A DNA stretch of 64,000 bases from G958295645 sp965242735 (GTDB lineage Bacteria > Gemmatimonadota > Gemmatimonadetes > Longimicrobiales > Gaopeijiaceae): assembly GCA_965242735.1 (NCBI GenBank), contig OZ251497.1:620001-684000 (forward strand), in the 5' to 3' direction. Under the pieces are notes generated by a model. That model saw only the letters and a list, made by a program, of their open reading frames with translations, ran no database searches and had not been told where the DNA came from. This document shows positions 37,201 to 45,812 of this stretch, in pieces. Within the stretch, counting starts at the first letter, position 1. Every line of letters begins with the position of its first letter. A program made the position numbers and the translations under genes.

Positions 37201-37980
37201 TGGGCCGTTCGGGCCGGGAAGCTCCGGCAGGACGTGCTGGCCCGCTTCGCCGACCCCAAGACGCGTCGTTCCGACGAGTTTCGCCGCAACGCGGACCGAG
37301 ACCTGCGCGGCCTCAAGGACGAGTACGCACGCATCTACTTGGCAGCCCATGCCAAGCGCCGCCTGGGAGCGGCCGGCGAGGAGCAGCGGCAACGCTTGCT
37401 GGCGAGCGCCCCGCTGAAGGGGCTGGCCAAGTTGTGCGCAATCGACATCCTGCCCAAGCGGCAGCTGGACGACTACCACGAGCGGCTGGCGGGGCTGATC
37501 TCGTGCACGAAGCTCATGGAGTCCGAACTGCGCGCGGCGCCGACGTGCGGCCACTGCGGGTTCCGCCTGGGCGTCGAGGACTCGGGGCCGTCGGCGCAGT
37601 CCGTGGTGGACGCTCTCGACCAGGAGGCGGACGGGATGCTGGCGCGTTGGGCCGACACGCTGCTGCAGAACTTGGCCGACCCCACGGCCCAGGAGAGCTT
37701 GAAGTTGCTGGAGCCGGCGGCCAAGGCGCTCGTGGACGGGTTCGTGGCCAGTCGGCGGCTGGCCGAGGACCCGGAGCAGGAGCTGATCGACGCCTTGGCC
37801 GAGGCGCTGGCCGGGCTCGAGAAGGTGTCGGTGAGGCCGGCCGATCTGTGCGCCGCCGTGGCCCCCGACGGTGCGCCCTCGACGCCGTCCGACATGGTGA
37901 AGCGGCTTGCCGGCTGGTTGGAGGAACAGGTCGGCGGGAAGGACCCGGACAAGGTCAGGATCGTGCTGGAGGAAGAATGA
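34246..37980 (+). CDS. brxC: BREX P-loop ATPase BrxC (DUF6079/PglY-like)
   Basis: 1244 residues. Large AAA+ protein: Walker A GNYGTGKSH at 67-75 and Walker B VVDELLDYL at 176-184, followed by a 'RFRFMAGVQETIFGS' sensor region. Length and sequence style agree with BrxC/PglY, the ATPase core of BREX complexes needed for phage DNA discrimination. A single CGHC pair lies near residue 1100. Both ends overlap neighbours by ATGA, giving a tight operon brxF, brxC, AlbA_2-like, pglXI. High GC and codon use match the chromosome. Confidence 0.9.
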   Translation: MKYRDLIQFDPIESVVQLRNAAKADEARRLVESYVVSDDMAEKLSAVVIPQLQYDAAADNRGLLVVGNYGTGKSHLMSALAGVAEHADLAERLTHPKLAEAAKAVAGRFKVIRVEIGASQMPLRDILTKALEEETSAMGVRYGFPPADEVPSNKHCFEEMMTAFHGVFPDHGLLLVVDELLDYLRARKDQELVYDLNFMREVGEVCRDLRFRFMAGVQETIFGSPSFAFAAQALRRVKDRFEQVLIAKSDVKFVVAERLLKKTADQKDKIRNHLAPFAKFYERMNEGMDEHVHLFPVHPAYIDAFDQVAQAEKREILKTLSRAMHKMLDDEVPADHPGLVTYDSYWNTLRENPAFRAVPDIRAVVQCSEVLEARIRQAYTRPQYLAMALRIIHALSVHRLTTGDIHSNLGATAKELRDALCLHQPGVENLGGDPADDLLTQVETVLHEIYKTVSGQFVSSNPDNGQYYLDLKKTDDYDALIEARAETLDASKLDRYYYGALRRIMECTDQTYVTGYQIWEHELVWPDRKASRRGYLFFGAPNERSTAVPPRDFYLYFVQPYDPPRFKDERKPDEMFVRLNRRDQQFDEALTSYAAAADLALTSSGHAKKTYQEKADGFLREIVTWLRENMIDAFQGTYKGRARKLAEWSKEKSVREVAGLRPDEVIDFRGFVNAVAGLCFSPHFEDQAPEYPRFSVVVTDQSREQAARDALQVVAGKRPTAQATAVLDALGLLDGDRIDPSGSPYAGHVLKLLERKGHGQVVNRGEIVEADRGVEYMDKKGQRLEPEWVVVVLAALVHSGHVVLAVPGAVFDAVSLPEMAKRPLKELVDFKHYKAPKEWNLPALTALCELVGLQPGAARLATQGQQAAVQQLQEKLTEVVQRLAKSAHLVQERLPFWGAPLLADDETQRFHEGMKGTKAFLESLQMYTTPGKLKNFRHSADEVASHGAGMACLEEIDALNALRTSLDPLASYLTAALAGLPSEHEWAVRAGKLRQDVLARFADPKTRRSDEFRRNADRDLRGLKDEYARIYLAAHAKRRLGAAGEEQRQRLLASAPLKGLAKLCAIDILPKRQLDDYHERLAGLISCTKLMESELRAAPTCGHCGFRLGVEDSGPSAQSVVDALDQEADGMLARWADTLLQNLADPTAQESLKLLEPAAKALVDGFVASRRLAEDPEQELIDALAEALAGLEKVSVRPADLCAAVAPDGAPSTPSDMVKRLAGWLEEQVGGKDPDKVRIVLEEE

Positions 37981-39386
37981 CGCGGGACGAATTGGTCGAT
38001 CTGGTCGGCGCCCACGAGTGGCGCGACGTCGAGTTCAAGGAGGCGCGCCGGGCCGTGCCGAAGGACGCCTACGAAACGGTGGCGGCGTTCGACGAAGAAA
38101 GCCTGCGCTGGTACCGGGCCGTCTACGAGGCGAAGCCGGGGAACCGGTCCCACGCGGAAGCCGCCGACCTGGACTTCCTGGCCGAGATGGGGCTGCTCGC
38201 GGAACAGGGCGAGCGCCGGATGCCTACGCGCGCGGCCGTGCTCCTCTTCGGAACGAACCGGGCGCTCCGGCAGCTTCTGCCGCGTCCGGTGGTGGACTGC
38301 CAGCGGTATTCGACGGACCGCGCCGACGCCGACACGGGCGAGCGGTGGTTCGACCGCTTGGTTCTGGAAGACAACTTGGTGCGCACATGGCGCTCGCTGA
38401 TCGGCGACTGGTACGGGCGCTTCGCCGAACACCCGTTCCGCGTGGACCCGCAGACGCTGCAACGGGACGACACGCCGCCCGACTACTTGGCGTTCCGCGA
38501 GTCGATGGTCAACCTCATCGTCCACCAGGACTACGCCGATCCGTCCCGCAAGGCGGTGATCCGCCATTACGCCGACCAGACCGTGTTCTGGAACCCGGGC
38601 GACGCCTTCGCCCAGGACGCCGACCTGTTCGAGCCCGGCGAGAAGGAAGTCCGCAACCCCCGCATCGTGTTCGCGTTCCGCCACGTCGGGCTTGGCGAGA
38701 ACGCCGGCTGGGGCCTGCGCGACGTCTTCCGAAACTGGCAGCAGCTGGGCAACATCCCGCCCCGCATCGACAACGACAAGCGCCGCAAATGCTTCGAGAT
38801 CGTGCTGGAGAGGGAGCCGCTGATGTCCGGGCCCCGGCTGGCCTTGCGGCAGGCGCTCGGAGCCGCCTTGACGGAGCCTCAGGCTCGCGTGTTCGCCTTC
38901 GCGTCGCGCGAGGACGAGGTGACGCTGTCGCAGATCGGGCTCGTGGCGGGCGTGTCGAGCGAAGAGGCCGTGGCGCTGGCGCGGAGCTTGGTCACGCAGG
39001 CGCTCTTCCGCCGGGCGGGGCAGGGCCGGTACGCGCTGGCCGGGCACATCCGCGATCACGCGACGGTGCTGGGACAGGCCAGCGAAACGAGGTTGGTCAC
39101 TGACCAAGCTGCCGCGCCCAAAGGGGGGTTGGTCACTGCCGGAGTGACCAACTTGACGGAACATCAGAAAACGATTATGCGCAACTGCGACGTGCCTCGC
39201 ACCCGAGCGGAGCTGATGGAGCGCACTGGCTTGAACCACCGCGCCTTCTTCCGGCGCAAGCACCTGGACCCGCTGGTGCGCGCCGGCCTGATTCGCATGA
39301 CCCGGCCCGAAGAGCCCACTCACCCCGACCAAGCCTACGTGGTGACCGAATCCGGCCTTGCCTTCTTGAGCGAATCCAAGAAGTGA
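37977..39386 (+). CDS. AlbA_2 (Schlafen-like) ATP-binding protein with internally deleted AlbA_2 domain
   Basis: 469 residues. The start 'EWRDVEFKEARRAVPKDAYETVAAF' (residues 14-38) is the opening of an AlbA_2 domain. In relatives this is followed by about 120 residues beginning with an ANT-GG-like string. Here the reading jumps straight to 'DEESLRWYRAVYEAK', which normally lies after the domain. From there on (RecG-like ATP-binding C-terminal part, 'RESMVNLIVHQDY', 'GWGLRDVF') the sequence looks intact, ending in a winged-helix segment. The junction is near 38089-38094 and in frame. Such proteins often lie between brxC and pglX. With the nucleotide-binding core missing, its activity may be lost or changed. 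Overlaps both neighbours by 4 nt. Confidence 0.82.
   Translation: MTRDELVDLVGAHEWRDVEFKEARRAVPKDAYETVAAFDEESLRWYRAVYEAKPGNRSHAEAADLDFLAEMGLLAEQGERRMPTRAAVLLFGTNRALRQLLPRPVVDCQRYSTDRADADTGERWFDRLVLEDNLVRTWRSLIGDWYGRFAEHPFRVDPQTLQRDDTPPDYLAFRESMVNLIVHQDYADPSRKAVIRHYADQTVFWNPGDAFAQDADLFEPGEKEVRNPRIVFAFRHVGLGENAGWGLRDVFRNWQQLGNIPPRIDNDKRRKCFEIVLEREPLMSGPRLALRQALGAALTEPQARVFAFASREDEVTLSQIGLVAGVSSEEAVALARSLVTQALFRRAGQGRYALAGHIRDHATVLGQASETRLVTDQAAAPKGGLVTAGVTNLTEHQKTIMRNCDVPRTRAELMERTGLNHRAFFRRKHLDPLVRAGLIRMTRPEEPTHPDQAYVVTESGLAFLSESKK
39091..39152 (+). repeat. Nested inverted repeats inside the AlbA_2-like gene
   Basis: TTGGTCACTGACCAA (39093-39107) is a palindrome. Downstream, GTTGGTCACT (39128-39137) and AGTGACCAAC (39143-39152) form a perfect 10-bp stem with a 5-nt loop. 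They encode a linker before the winged-helix end. Confidence 0.8.
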
Positions 39387-42169
39387 CCGGCTCGCCGAGC
39401 AGGCTCTTCGAGCGGAAGGCAGCCCCGAAGATGGGCCAAGTCGAGTGCCTCGGCATGACCTTCGAGTCCGACGACGCCCGGCGCGAGCACTTCTTGGGGC
39501 GGTTGCGAGCCGAGCTGCCGGAGCTGCGCAAGCGGCCCGACTTCCCCAAGGGCGAGGACGAAGACATCCTGCGCATGTCGGACCCGCCCTACTACACGGC
39601 CTGCCCGAACCCCTTCCTGGCCGAGTTCGTCGAGCACTACGGCAAGCCCTACGACCCCGCCGACGAATACCACCGCAAGCCGTTCGCCGTGGACGTGAGC
39701 GTGGGCAAGACCGATCCCCTCTACCGGGCGCACGGCTATCATACCAAGGTCCCCCATCTGGCGATCGTCCCGTCGATTCTGCACTACACTGAGCCCGGCG
39801 ACATCGTGCTGGACGGCTTCTGTGGCTCGGGGATGACCGGCGTCGCCGCCCAGTGGTGCGGCGCGGCGCCGGAGGAGTACCGCCGAAAGCTCGAGAAGGA
39901 ATGGAAGGACCAAGGCCGGCAGTCGCCCAAGTGGGGAGCGCGGCGAGCCGTCCTGGGCGACCTGTCGCCCGCGGCCACGTTCATCGCCGCCAACTACAAC
40001 ATCCCCTTCGACGTGGACGAGTTCGCCGAAGCGGCCAAGCAGCTGCTGGACGACGTGGAGAAGGAAGTCGGCTGGATGTACGAGACGCTCCATACCGACG
40101 GCAAGACCAAGGGCAAGATCAACTACACGGTGTGGAGCGAGGTGTTCTCGTGCCCGGACTGCGGCGGGGAGGTGGTGTTCGGGAAGGAGGCCGTGGACGC
40201 CCGGACCAAGAAGGTGAGGAAGGAGTTTCCGTGCCCGGAATGCAGGGCTGTGCTGACGAAGATACGGCTCGTGCAAAGTTCTTCTGCCCGGTGGGATCCG
40301 GCCTTGGAACGGAACGTCGACGAACCCAAGCGAGTGCCCGTCCTGATCAACTATCAGATCGGCAGGGACCGGCACGAAAAGGAGCCGGACAGCGACGACA
40401 TTCAGCTTCTCGAGCGAATCGCAGCCATGGAGCCCCTGCAAGGCGTGCCGTTGGACCGAATGATGCACGTCGCCGACGGCGTGACGAAGTGGGGCGACAA
40501 GTGGCGAGCCGGGTCGGCCTCGTTTCAGCACGTGCACCACCTGTTCTTGCCTCGGGCCGCGCGTACTCTGGCTTGCCTGTGGGGCTTGGTGCGCCAGCAG
40601 GACGACCTGCGGTTGCGCAACATGCTCATGTTTTTGGCCGAGCAGGCGATCCTCGGCATGTCCATCTTGAATCGGTACGGTCCAACTCACTTCTCCCAGG
40701 TGAACCGTGCGATGTCCGGGGTGTACTACGTCAGTTCCCAGACCTCGGAATGCTCCCTGCGCTACAACTTGACGGGGCGCATTGGCCGACTGCCCAAGGC
40801 GTTCACGCCCATGCCTTCGCGTCGTGGCCACGCTGTCGTATCGGCCGCGGACTGCGGCCGCATCCCAATTCCAACGGATTCCGTCGATTACGTCTTCACT
40901 GATCCGCCTTTCGGAGACAGCTTGGCCTACGGCGAACTTAACTTCGTCGTCGAGGCGTTCCACGGCGTCTTCACGAACCAAGCGCCGGAAGCGATCGTCA
41001 GCCCGACGCAATGCAAGCGGTTGGACGAATACCAAGCGCTCATGCGACGCTGCTTCGGCGAATACGCCAGGACGCTCAAGCCGGGGCGGTGGATGACCGT
41101 CGTGTTCCACAACTCCCAGAACTCGGTTTGGAACGCCATTCAGGAAGCCTTGTCCGCCGCCGGACTGGTCGTGGCCGACGTGCGCACGCTGGACAAGAAA
41201 GTGGGCTCCTACAACCAAGCCGTCGCCAGCGGCGCCGTGAAGCAGGACCTGGTCATTTCGTGCTACAAGCCGTCCCGCGACATGGAAGCGCACTTCAAAC
41301 TGACGGCCGGGAGCGAAGACGGCGTTTGGGAGTTCGTCCACAACCACCTCCAGAACCTGCCCGTGTTCGTGGCCAAGGGAGATGTGGCGGAGATCGTGGC
41401 CGAACGCCTCGACTACCTCCTCTTCGACCAGATGGTGGCGTTCCACGTCCAGCGAGGCGTGATCATCCCCCTCTCAGCCGCCGAGTTCTACGAGGGCCTG
41501 AAGCAGCGGTTCGCGGTCCGCAACGGCATGTACTTCCTCCCGGAGCAGGCCGTCGAGCACGACCGAAAGCGCCTCACGGTCCAGCGCATCGAACAGCTGG
41601 CCCTGCTAGTGATCGACGAGAAGTCCGCCATCGAGTGGCTGCGCCTCCAACTGAAGGCCCGCCCTCGGACCTTCTCGGCGATCCACCCCGACTTCATCCG
41701 CGAGCTCGGCGGCTGGCAGAGGCACGAGGAGCTTCTGGAGCTGTCCGCGCTCTTGGAGCAGAACTTCCTCTGCTACGACGGCGAAGGCGAGGTCCCCTGC
41801 CAGATTCACGGCTACCTTTCCAGCAACTACAAGGACGCCCGGAACCTCCCCAAGGACGACCCCACCTTGCGAAAGCGCGCCCTGGACCGCTGGTACGTCC
41901 CCGACGTCAACAAGGCCACCGACCTGGAGCGCCTCCGGGAGCGCACGCTCCTCCGGGAGTTCCAGATCTACCGGGAGCCGTCCCTACGCCGCCTGACCAA
42001 GTTCCGCCTGGAGGCCGTCCGCGCCGGCTTCCGCCGCGCCTGGGGCAAGGGCGACTACGACACCATCCTCGACATCGCCCGGAAGGTCCCCGACAAGGTG
42101 CTGCGCGAGGACCTCCAGCTGCTGATGTGGTACGACCAGGCGAAGAGGCGCAAGGAGGCCGAGGGGTGA
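39383..42169 (+). CDS. pglXI: BREX-3 adenine-specific DNA methyltransferase PglXI (DUF1156, Zn ribbon)
   Basis: 928 residues. Family start string 'SDPPYYTACPNPF' at 66-78, SAM motif I DGFCGSGMTG at 144-153, Zn ribbon with CPDC and CPEC pairs near 257 and 287, and motif IV TDPPFGD near residue 506. It methylates adenine in the BREX recognition site, marking self DNA, in concert with BrxC and PglZ. GTG 39383 overlaps the previous stop. The gene ends 55 bp before a convergent, AT-rich gene; the expected brxHII is not next. Paralogue at 29193-31838. Confidence 0.92.
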   Translation: MTGSPSRLFERKAAPKMGQVECLGMTFESDDARREHFLGRLRAELPELRKRPDFPKGEDEDILRMSDPPYYTACPNPFLAEFVEHYGKPYDPADEYHRKPFAVDVSVGKTDPLYRAHGYHTKVPHLAIVPSILHYTEPGDIVLDGFCGSGMTGVAAQWCGAAPEEYRRKLEKEWKDQGRQSPKWGARRAVLGDLSPAATFIAANYNIPFDVDEFAEAAKQLLDDVEKEVGWMYETLHTDGKTKGKINYTVWSEVFSCPDCGGEVVFGKEAVDARTKKVRKEFPCPECRAVLTKIRLVQSSSARWDPALERNVDEPKRVPVLINYQIGRDRHEKEPDSDDIQLLERIAAMEPLQGVPLDRMMHVADGVTKWGDKWRAGSASFQHVHHLFLPRAARTLACLWGLVRQQDDLRLRNMLMFLAEQAILGMSILNRYGPTHFSQVNRAMSGVYYVSSQTSECSLRYNLTGRIGRLPKAFTPMPSRRGHAVVSAADCGRIPIPTDSVDYVFTDPPFGDSLAYGELNFVVEAFHGVFTNQAPEAIVSPTQCKRLDEYQALMRRCFGEYARTLKPGRWMTVVFHNSQNSVWNAIQEALSAAGLVVADVRTLDKKVGSYNQAVASGAVKQDLVISCYKPSRDMEAHFKLTAGSEDGVWEFVHNHLQNLPVFVAKGDVAEIVAERLDYLLFDQMVAFHVQRGVIIPLSAAEFYEGLKQRFAVRNGMYFLPEQAVEHDRKRLTVQRIEQLALLVIDEKSAIEWLRLQLKARPRTFSAIHPDFIRELGGWQRHEELLELSALLEQNFLCYDGEGEVPCQIHGYLSSNYKDARNLPKDDPTLRKRALDRWYVPDVNKATDLERLRERTLLREFQIYREPSLRRLTKFRLEAVRAGFRRAWGKGDYDTILDIARKVPDKVLREDLQLLMWYDQAKRRKEAEG

Positions 42170-42224
42170 GGGATCGCGAGCGTCGGAGACCGTCTCTCAT
42201 CCCATGAGGCTCTGGGCGCGTCTG

Positions 42225-44240
42225 CTATTCCCTGTCTACCGTCCGACTAACGCCATCTAGAGCTCGCTCCCACGAGCCACGTTCTCCGACAAGATAGGGC
42301 CGCCTAGCATCTGGGTCCATCAGCATCCCGAACCAACATGTCGCGTCGTGTTCAGACATTCGTCTCCGCACTGTGTCGTTCAGCATCTGGTTTGTTCTCG
42401 TCCTATTGTACCCGCTGTACACTGTGAGGCCCACTCCTAGTGCTTCGGCCATGTAACTACAGCCATGTGGATGCAGGCTCACTACCGCTCTATCGATCAT
42501 GGCGTTGATCTTCTGGTTAACGTGATCGCATGCGTTCGGTGGCAGTGTGAGCAAGAACATGCCAAGATCGATCCCCGCTTTACCGGGTTTGATTTCCAAT
42601 TCGGATATTATGTCGCCCAGTGCGGAGTTGACGAACGGAGTCAACGCTCCCTTCGGCACTCTATCACCGGGAAGCTGCAATCGTCGCACGTACATGGTTG
42701 CATCCACGGTCGCCGAAAAACTTTCGTCAACATGAAGTATAGAAATATTGTTGTCAATCCAAAGGTTGTGAGATAAGTGATAGCCCAACGTAGTCAATTC
42801 GTGTTCGGAGATGATCTTAGATCGAAAAATCAATCTTCGATCAACATAGCTCAAGAAACGTAGTGGAGAATCCAGTAATTCCGTGACAGTATCTAGGCAA
42901 AATACGTCACACACGAAAGGTGACTTGAGAACGTCATTTGTATGCGTTTCCTCCAAGAAATGTTCGGTTTGATAGCCGAGAGCTGGATAATCGTCCGACG
43001 TAATGCAGAGTAAATATATCTTCAAATCGGGAAGTGGTATTCGTATCTTGCTTTCGAATCGATCCTCATAAGAATAGCCACCATCCATGATCATACGGGC
43101 AGTCGTCACACATTGATTGTAAGCAGCTTGAATACCCTTCTCGAAGTCGCGAGTAATCGCCATGTCATCTCCTTGTCTTGCAGGATAAGTTAGTTGTTTT
43201 GATTTTACTTGACTGACTACGATTCGATTGCCAAAGACCACCAATACGTCAATTTCGCCGTGAACATGACCAGCGTTATTCTTCAATTGAACATTTCGAA
43301 ACACATGTCGCTCACCGAATACGTGTCTTAACTGAAGGTATACAATTTGTTCGGCGAATTCTCCTCTGTGCCGAGAAGCAGTGTTCTTGTAACTTGTGTC
43401 GACCATCCAATAGTACGGACTGATGTAGAGAGATTCCATCAAATTGTCGTGATCGAAGAGGATAAAGGACTTGTCATCTCGACGAATGATAGGGCGAGCT
43501 CTGGCTATGTTGAAGTCACCAGGCGATCTGTAATCGACATTGCGTTCATCTGCCATACTGCAAAATGATTGCAGTATGGCAAGAATCACACTGCTGTCAA
43601 GATCAATAGTAGCTGAGAGATCATCAAGCGAGAATGCTAATGAGTGATAGAAGAGAGAAGGACTAACAGCATCGGTTTGAGATAATGCGGATACAGTGAT
43701 TGTTACCATATCTTTCTGATGACGGTGAATCGTTTGTGCAACGACAATAGCGTCATCAATTGAGAATCCTTTGCGTTCCCGAAGCCATCCTTCGTCTTTT
43801 CGATATCGTTCAGCTGCGAAGTCACCATATTGAAATGGTTGAGCCGATTCGGCACTGTAGAAGATCGGTTCGCGCATATGTTGACCAACGGGATGTTGAT
43901 GCAGTAAAGGAGACGACAGCGATTCATGAAGCATCTGCAAGAGCTCGTGAGTACGAGCAATATAGTATGTCATCGTGTCCATAGTCGGTTCCGTATAATC
44001 AATGGAGTGCTTCAGTAGTAGCCCTGCCAACATGACTTGTTCTGATCGATTTAGTCGATCTGGCCTGTGATGAGTCATCCATTGTTCTTTCGATGCACCG
44101 GAAGCTAGGTTCACATAATTGTTCGTGACAGCAATGTTGCATAGTGCGTAAATGTATCCAGGAGATACACAGAGGTTCGTGAGAGCTTGGAAAATACTTT
44201 CTGTGGATCGTGAGTCAGAATGGGAAGACGTGGTGCTCAT
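42225..44240 (-). CDS. Predicted PD-(D/E)XK-type nuclease, unknown family, AT-rich acquired gene
   Basis: 671 residues. In the middle (about 295-360) lies 'GEFAEQIVYLQLRHVFG...GEIDVLVVFGNRIVVSQVKSK', which reads as the E...D...QxK core of Mrr/NERD-like PD-(D/E)XK nucleases; Q in place of the usual E is common there. The N-terminal 290 and C-terminal 300 residues match no family I know. Base composition is clearly AT-richer than the BREX genes on both sides (long runs such as 42,760-43,000). It lies in the place of brxHII and runs opposite to BREX. ATG 44240 is the first Met. A single-gene defence nuclease is a reasonable inference. Confidence 0.7.
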   Translation of the reverse strand: MSTTSSHSDSRSTESIFQALTNLCVSPGYIYALCNIAVTNNYVNLASGASKEQWMTHHRPDRLNRSEQVMLAGLLLKHSIDYTEPTMDTMTYYIARTHELLQMLHESLSSPLLHQHPVGQHMREPIFYSAESAQPFQYGDFAAERYRKDEGWLRERKGFSIDDAIVVAQTIHRHQKDMVTITVSALSQTDAVSPSLFYHSLAFSLDDLSATIDLDSSVILAILQSFCSMADERNVDYRSPGDFNIARARPIIRRDDKSFILFDHDNLMESLYISPYYWMVDTSYKNTASRHRGEFAEQIVYLQLRHVFGERHVFRNVQLKNNAGHVHGEIDVLVVFGNRIVVSQVKSKQLTYPARQGDDMAITRDFEKGIQAAYNQCVTTARMIMDGGYSYEDRFESKIRIPLPDLKIYLLCITSDDYPALGYQTEHFLEETHTNDVLKSPFVCDVFCLDTVTELLDSPLRFLSYVDRRLIFRSKIISEHELTTLGYHLSHNLWIDNNISILHVDESFSATVDATMYVRRLQLPGDRVPKGALTPFVNSALGDIISELEIKPGKAGIDLGMFLLTLPPNACDHVNQKINAMIDRAVVSLHPHGCSYMAEALGVGLTVYSGYNRTRTNQMLNDTVRRRMSEHDATCWFGMLMDPDARRPYLVGERGSWERALDGVSRTVDRE

Positions 44241-44321
44241 CTAGGCTGTTCTCCGTGAGTTTGTGACGGGTGACGGACCGCAAGGCGGCTAACGGGTTCA
44301 GGGTTTCAATCCGAGAACGAA

Positions 44322-44783
44322 CTAATCGCAATCCGTAGGTGCGACGTGAAGATAACGGATTTTCCGTCGCGGTAGAAGAAGTCGGTTGCCTCGTGTGGTC
44401 TTGGCACCGAAGAGGCCACCGGCGGGCGATTGAGTCCTGCCGCGGCAGTTGCTTGCTTGGCCAAAGTCGGCTAGCAGGCCTGCCGCCGCCCGTCCAGCCG
44501 GGGCGATCAGACGGCTGAAGGGTCCGCGCCCGGTGAGAGGTTGGGCGATGCTAGCGTGCGGAGCGGATTGCTCGACTGTCATGGATACGACGAATCCGGC
44601 AGCCAGCCATTGCCTTTTGGGATGTTCAGTGTGGTTTTCCACCCATACGAATCGAAGCGCATACCCCGTGAATGCTCGACCAATATAATATATAGTACCC
44701 GTCAAGAGAGGAAATGCTATCAAGAGAGCATTGTTAATCGTTAATGTTGTTGATTCCTGTAGAAATTCAAACAATGCAGACAT
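44322..44783 (-). CDS. Small membrane protein, unknown; C-terminal part doubtful
   Basis: ATG 44783 (GAAGAGAA upstream) gives a protein whose first 75 residues look natural: 'NNALLIAFPLLTGTIYYIGRAF' is a probable membrane helix. From about residue 76 the DNA turns GC-rich and the protein loses character, up to a stop at 44322 (153 residues in all). The gene may have been fused to foreign sequence and could originally have been shorter. It lies between a 38-residue ORF and the nuclease, all in one direction. Confidence 0.4.
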   Translation of the reverse strand: MSALFEFLQESTTLTINNALLIAFPLLTGTIYYIGRAFTGYALRFVWVENHTEHPKRQWLAAGFVVSMTVEQSAPHASIAQPLTGRGPFSRLIAPAGRAAAGLLADFGQASNCRGRTQSPAGGLFGAKTTRGNRLLLPRRKIRYLHVAPTDCD

Positions 44784-44807
44784 AGATGTTCTCTTCGGTG
44801 GGTACAG

Positions 44808-44832
44808 GCGAGGGGTCATCGCAGCCCCTCGC
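44808..44832 (-). promoter_or_regulatory. Perfect hairpin between two small minus-strand ORFs
   Basis: GCGAGGGG (44808-44815) and CCCCTCGC (44825-44832) form an 8-bp stem with a 9-nt loop, placed 10 bp past the stop of the 38-codon ORF. There is no T run, so an attenuator, RNA stabiliser or translation block is more likely than a full terminator. Confidence 0.5.
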
Positions 44833-44842
44833 TTGATTTCGG

Positions 44843-44959
44843 TTATGTGCGGCGAATGTTGCCGGGCCTCTGATCGCGCTCCTGGACTTCTTCTGTTCTC
44901 GGAGGTTCGGGATCTGGCGGTGAAGGGGGAGACTTTTCCTGCTTGGGAGTGTTCGGCAT
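44843..44959 (-). CDS. 38-residue Pro/Glu-rich small protein
   Basis: ATG 44959 is preceded by GGAG with a 7-nt gap. The predicted peptide begins MPNTPKQEKS, is rich in Pro, Glu and Arg, and ends with IRRT at a TAA (44843-44845). No family is recognised. It may be the first gene of a minus-strand unit with the membrane protein and the nuclease. Short and unsupported by homology, so uncertain. Confidence 0.35.
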   Translation of the reverse strand: MPNTPKQEKSPPSPPDPEPPRTEEVQERDQRPGNIRRT

Positions 44960-45009
44960 GGCCATTCTCCGTTATGGCGGCGTGATTTGCCAGTAGTCGA
45001 CCGACCCGG

Positions 45010-45753
45010 TTGCTGATCGTAATGCTTGCCATCCCGTGCGTCAAGTGGGGGCAGCCAAGCGCGGACACGGTGGGCCGCTGGCTGGCGCAGGCGGGGCGGT
45101 GGAGTCGCAAGCGCAAGCGGGCGAGGCGCCGGAGCCGGCGTCCTCGGCGCGTGGCGCTGGGCGAGCTGGTGCAGTGGGACAGCTCGGTCCATGCGTGGCT
45201 CGAGGACCGGGGACCGGGCGATCTCGTGCTCGTGGCGCTGCACGACGACGCGACGGGCCGGATGCTGCACGGGCAGTTCGTCGCGCGCGACACGGGCGCG
45301 GCGAACCGTCGCGCGATCATCGCGTGCCTGAAGCGCCACGGCCGTCCGCTGGCGGTCTACGCCGACCACGCCGCGCACTTCGGCCAGCGCGCGAGGGACG
45401 GCAAGCGCACGAGGTCGGTCATCGCGCGCGGCCTCGAGAAGCTGGGCGTCGAGCTGGTCCTGGCGGGCTCTCCGCAGGCGAAGGGGCGGGTCGAGCGCAC
45501 GTTCGGGACGGCGCAGGACCGGCTGGTCAAGGAGATGCGCGTGGCGGGGGTCGCGACGCTCGAGGCGGCGAACCAGTTCCTCGAAGAGCGCTGGATTCCG
45601 TTCTGGAACGAGCGCTTCGCGGTCGCGATCGGTGGCGCAAGCAGATGCGCGACGAGGTCGAACGGGCGATCAGGCGGCGCGAGCGGCGCGTCGCCCGGCT
45701 CGACGTGTCCAACCCTGCCGGCGACGCCGGTCGTCCTGCCTCGTCCGGAGTAG
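45010..45753 (+). pseudogene. ISNCY-like transposase remnant (DDE integrase core)
   Basis: The readable part holds a DDE/rve core: 'VQWDSSVHAWL' (first D), 'AVYADHAAHFG' (second D) and 'GRVERTFGTAQDRL' (E), with 'HDDATGRML' between. The N-terminal DNA-binding HTH is missing; only 'TVGRWLAQAG' from its end remains. Past about 45635 the natural-looking continuation 'WRKQMRDEVERAIRRRE' is in another frame, so there is a frameshift or junction. It is thus a dead copy. GC-rich, unlike the AT-rich genes around it. Confidence 0.75.
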
Positions 45754-45778
45754 CACGGTGACTGGCGCCGCCTCGCAT

Positions 45779-45812
45779 GTCCTTCGGCCCCTCCGCGGAG
45801 GGGCCGAAGGAC
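45779..45812. repeat. Perfect 34-bp palindrome
   Basis: GTCCTTCGGCCCCTCCG is followed at once by its exact reverse complement. It lies 26 bp after the transposase remnant and before an IS3-type remnant. No U run follows, so it may be an IS-end structure, a cruciform or a terminator relic. Confidence 0.9.
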
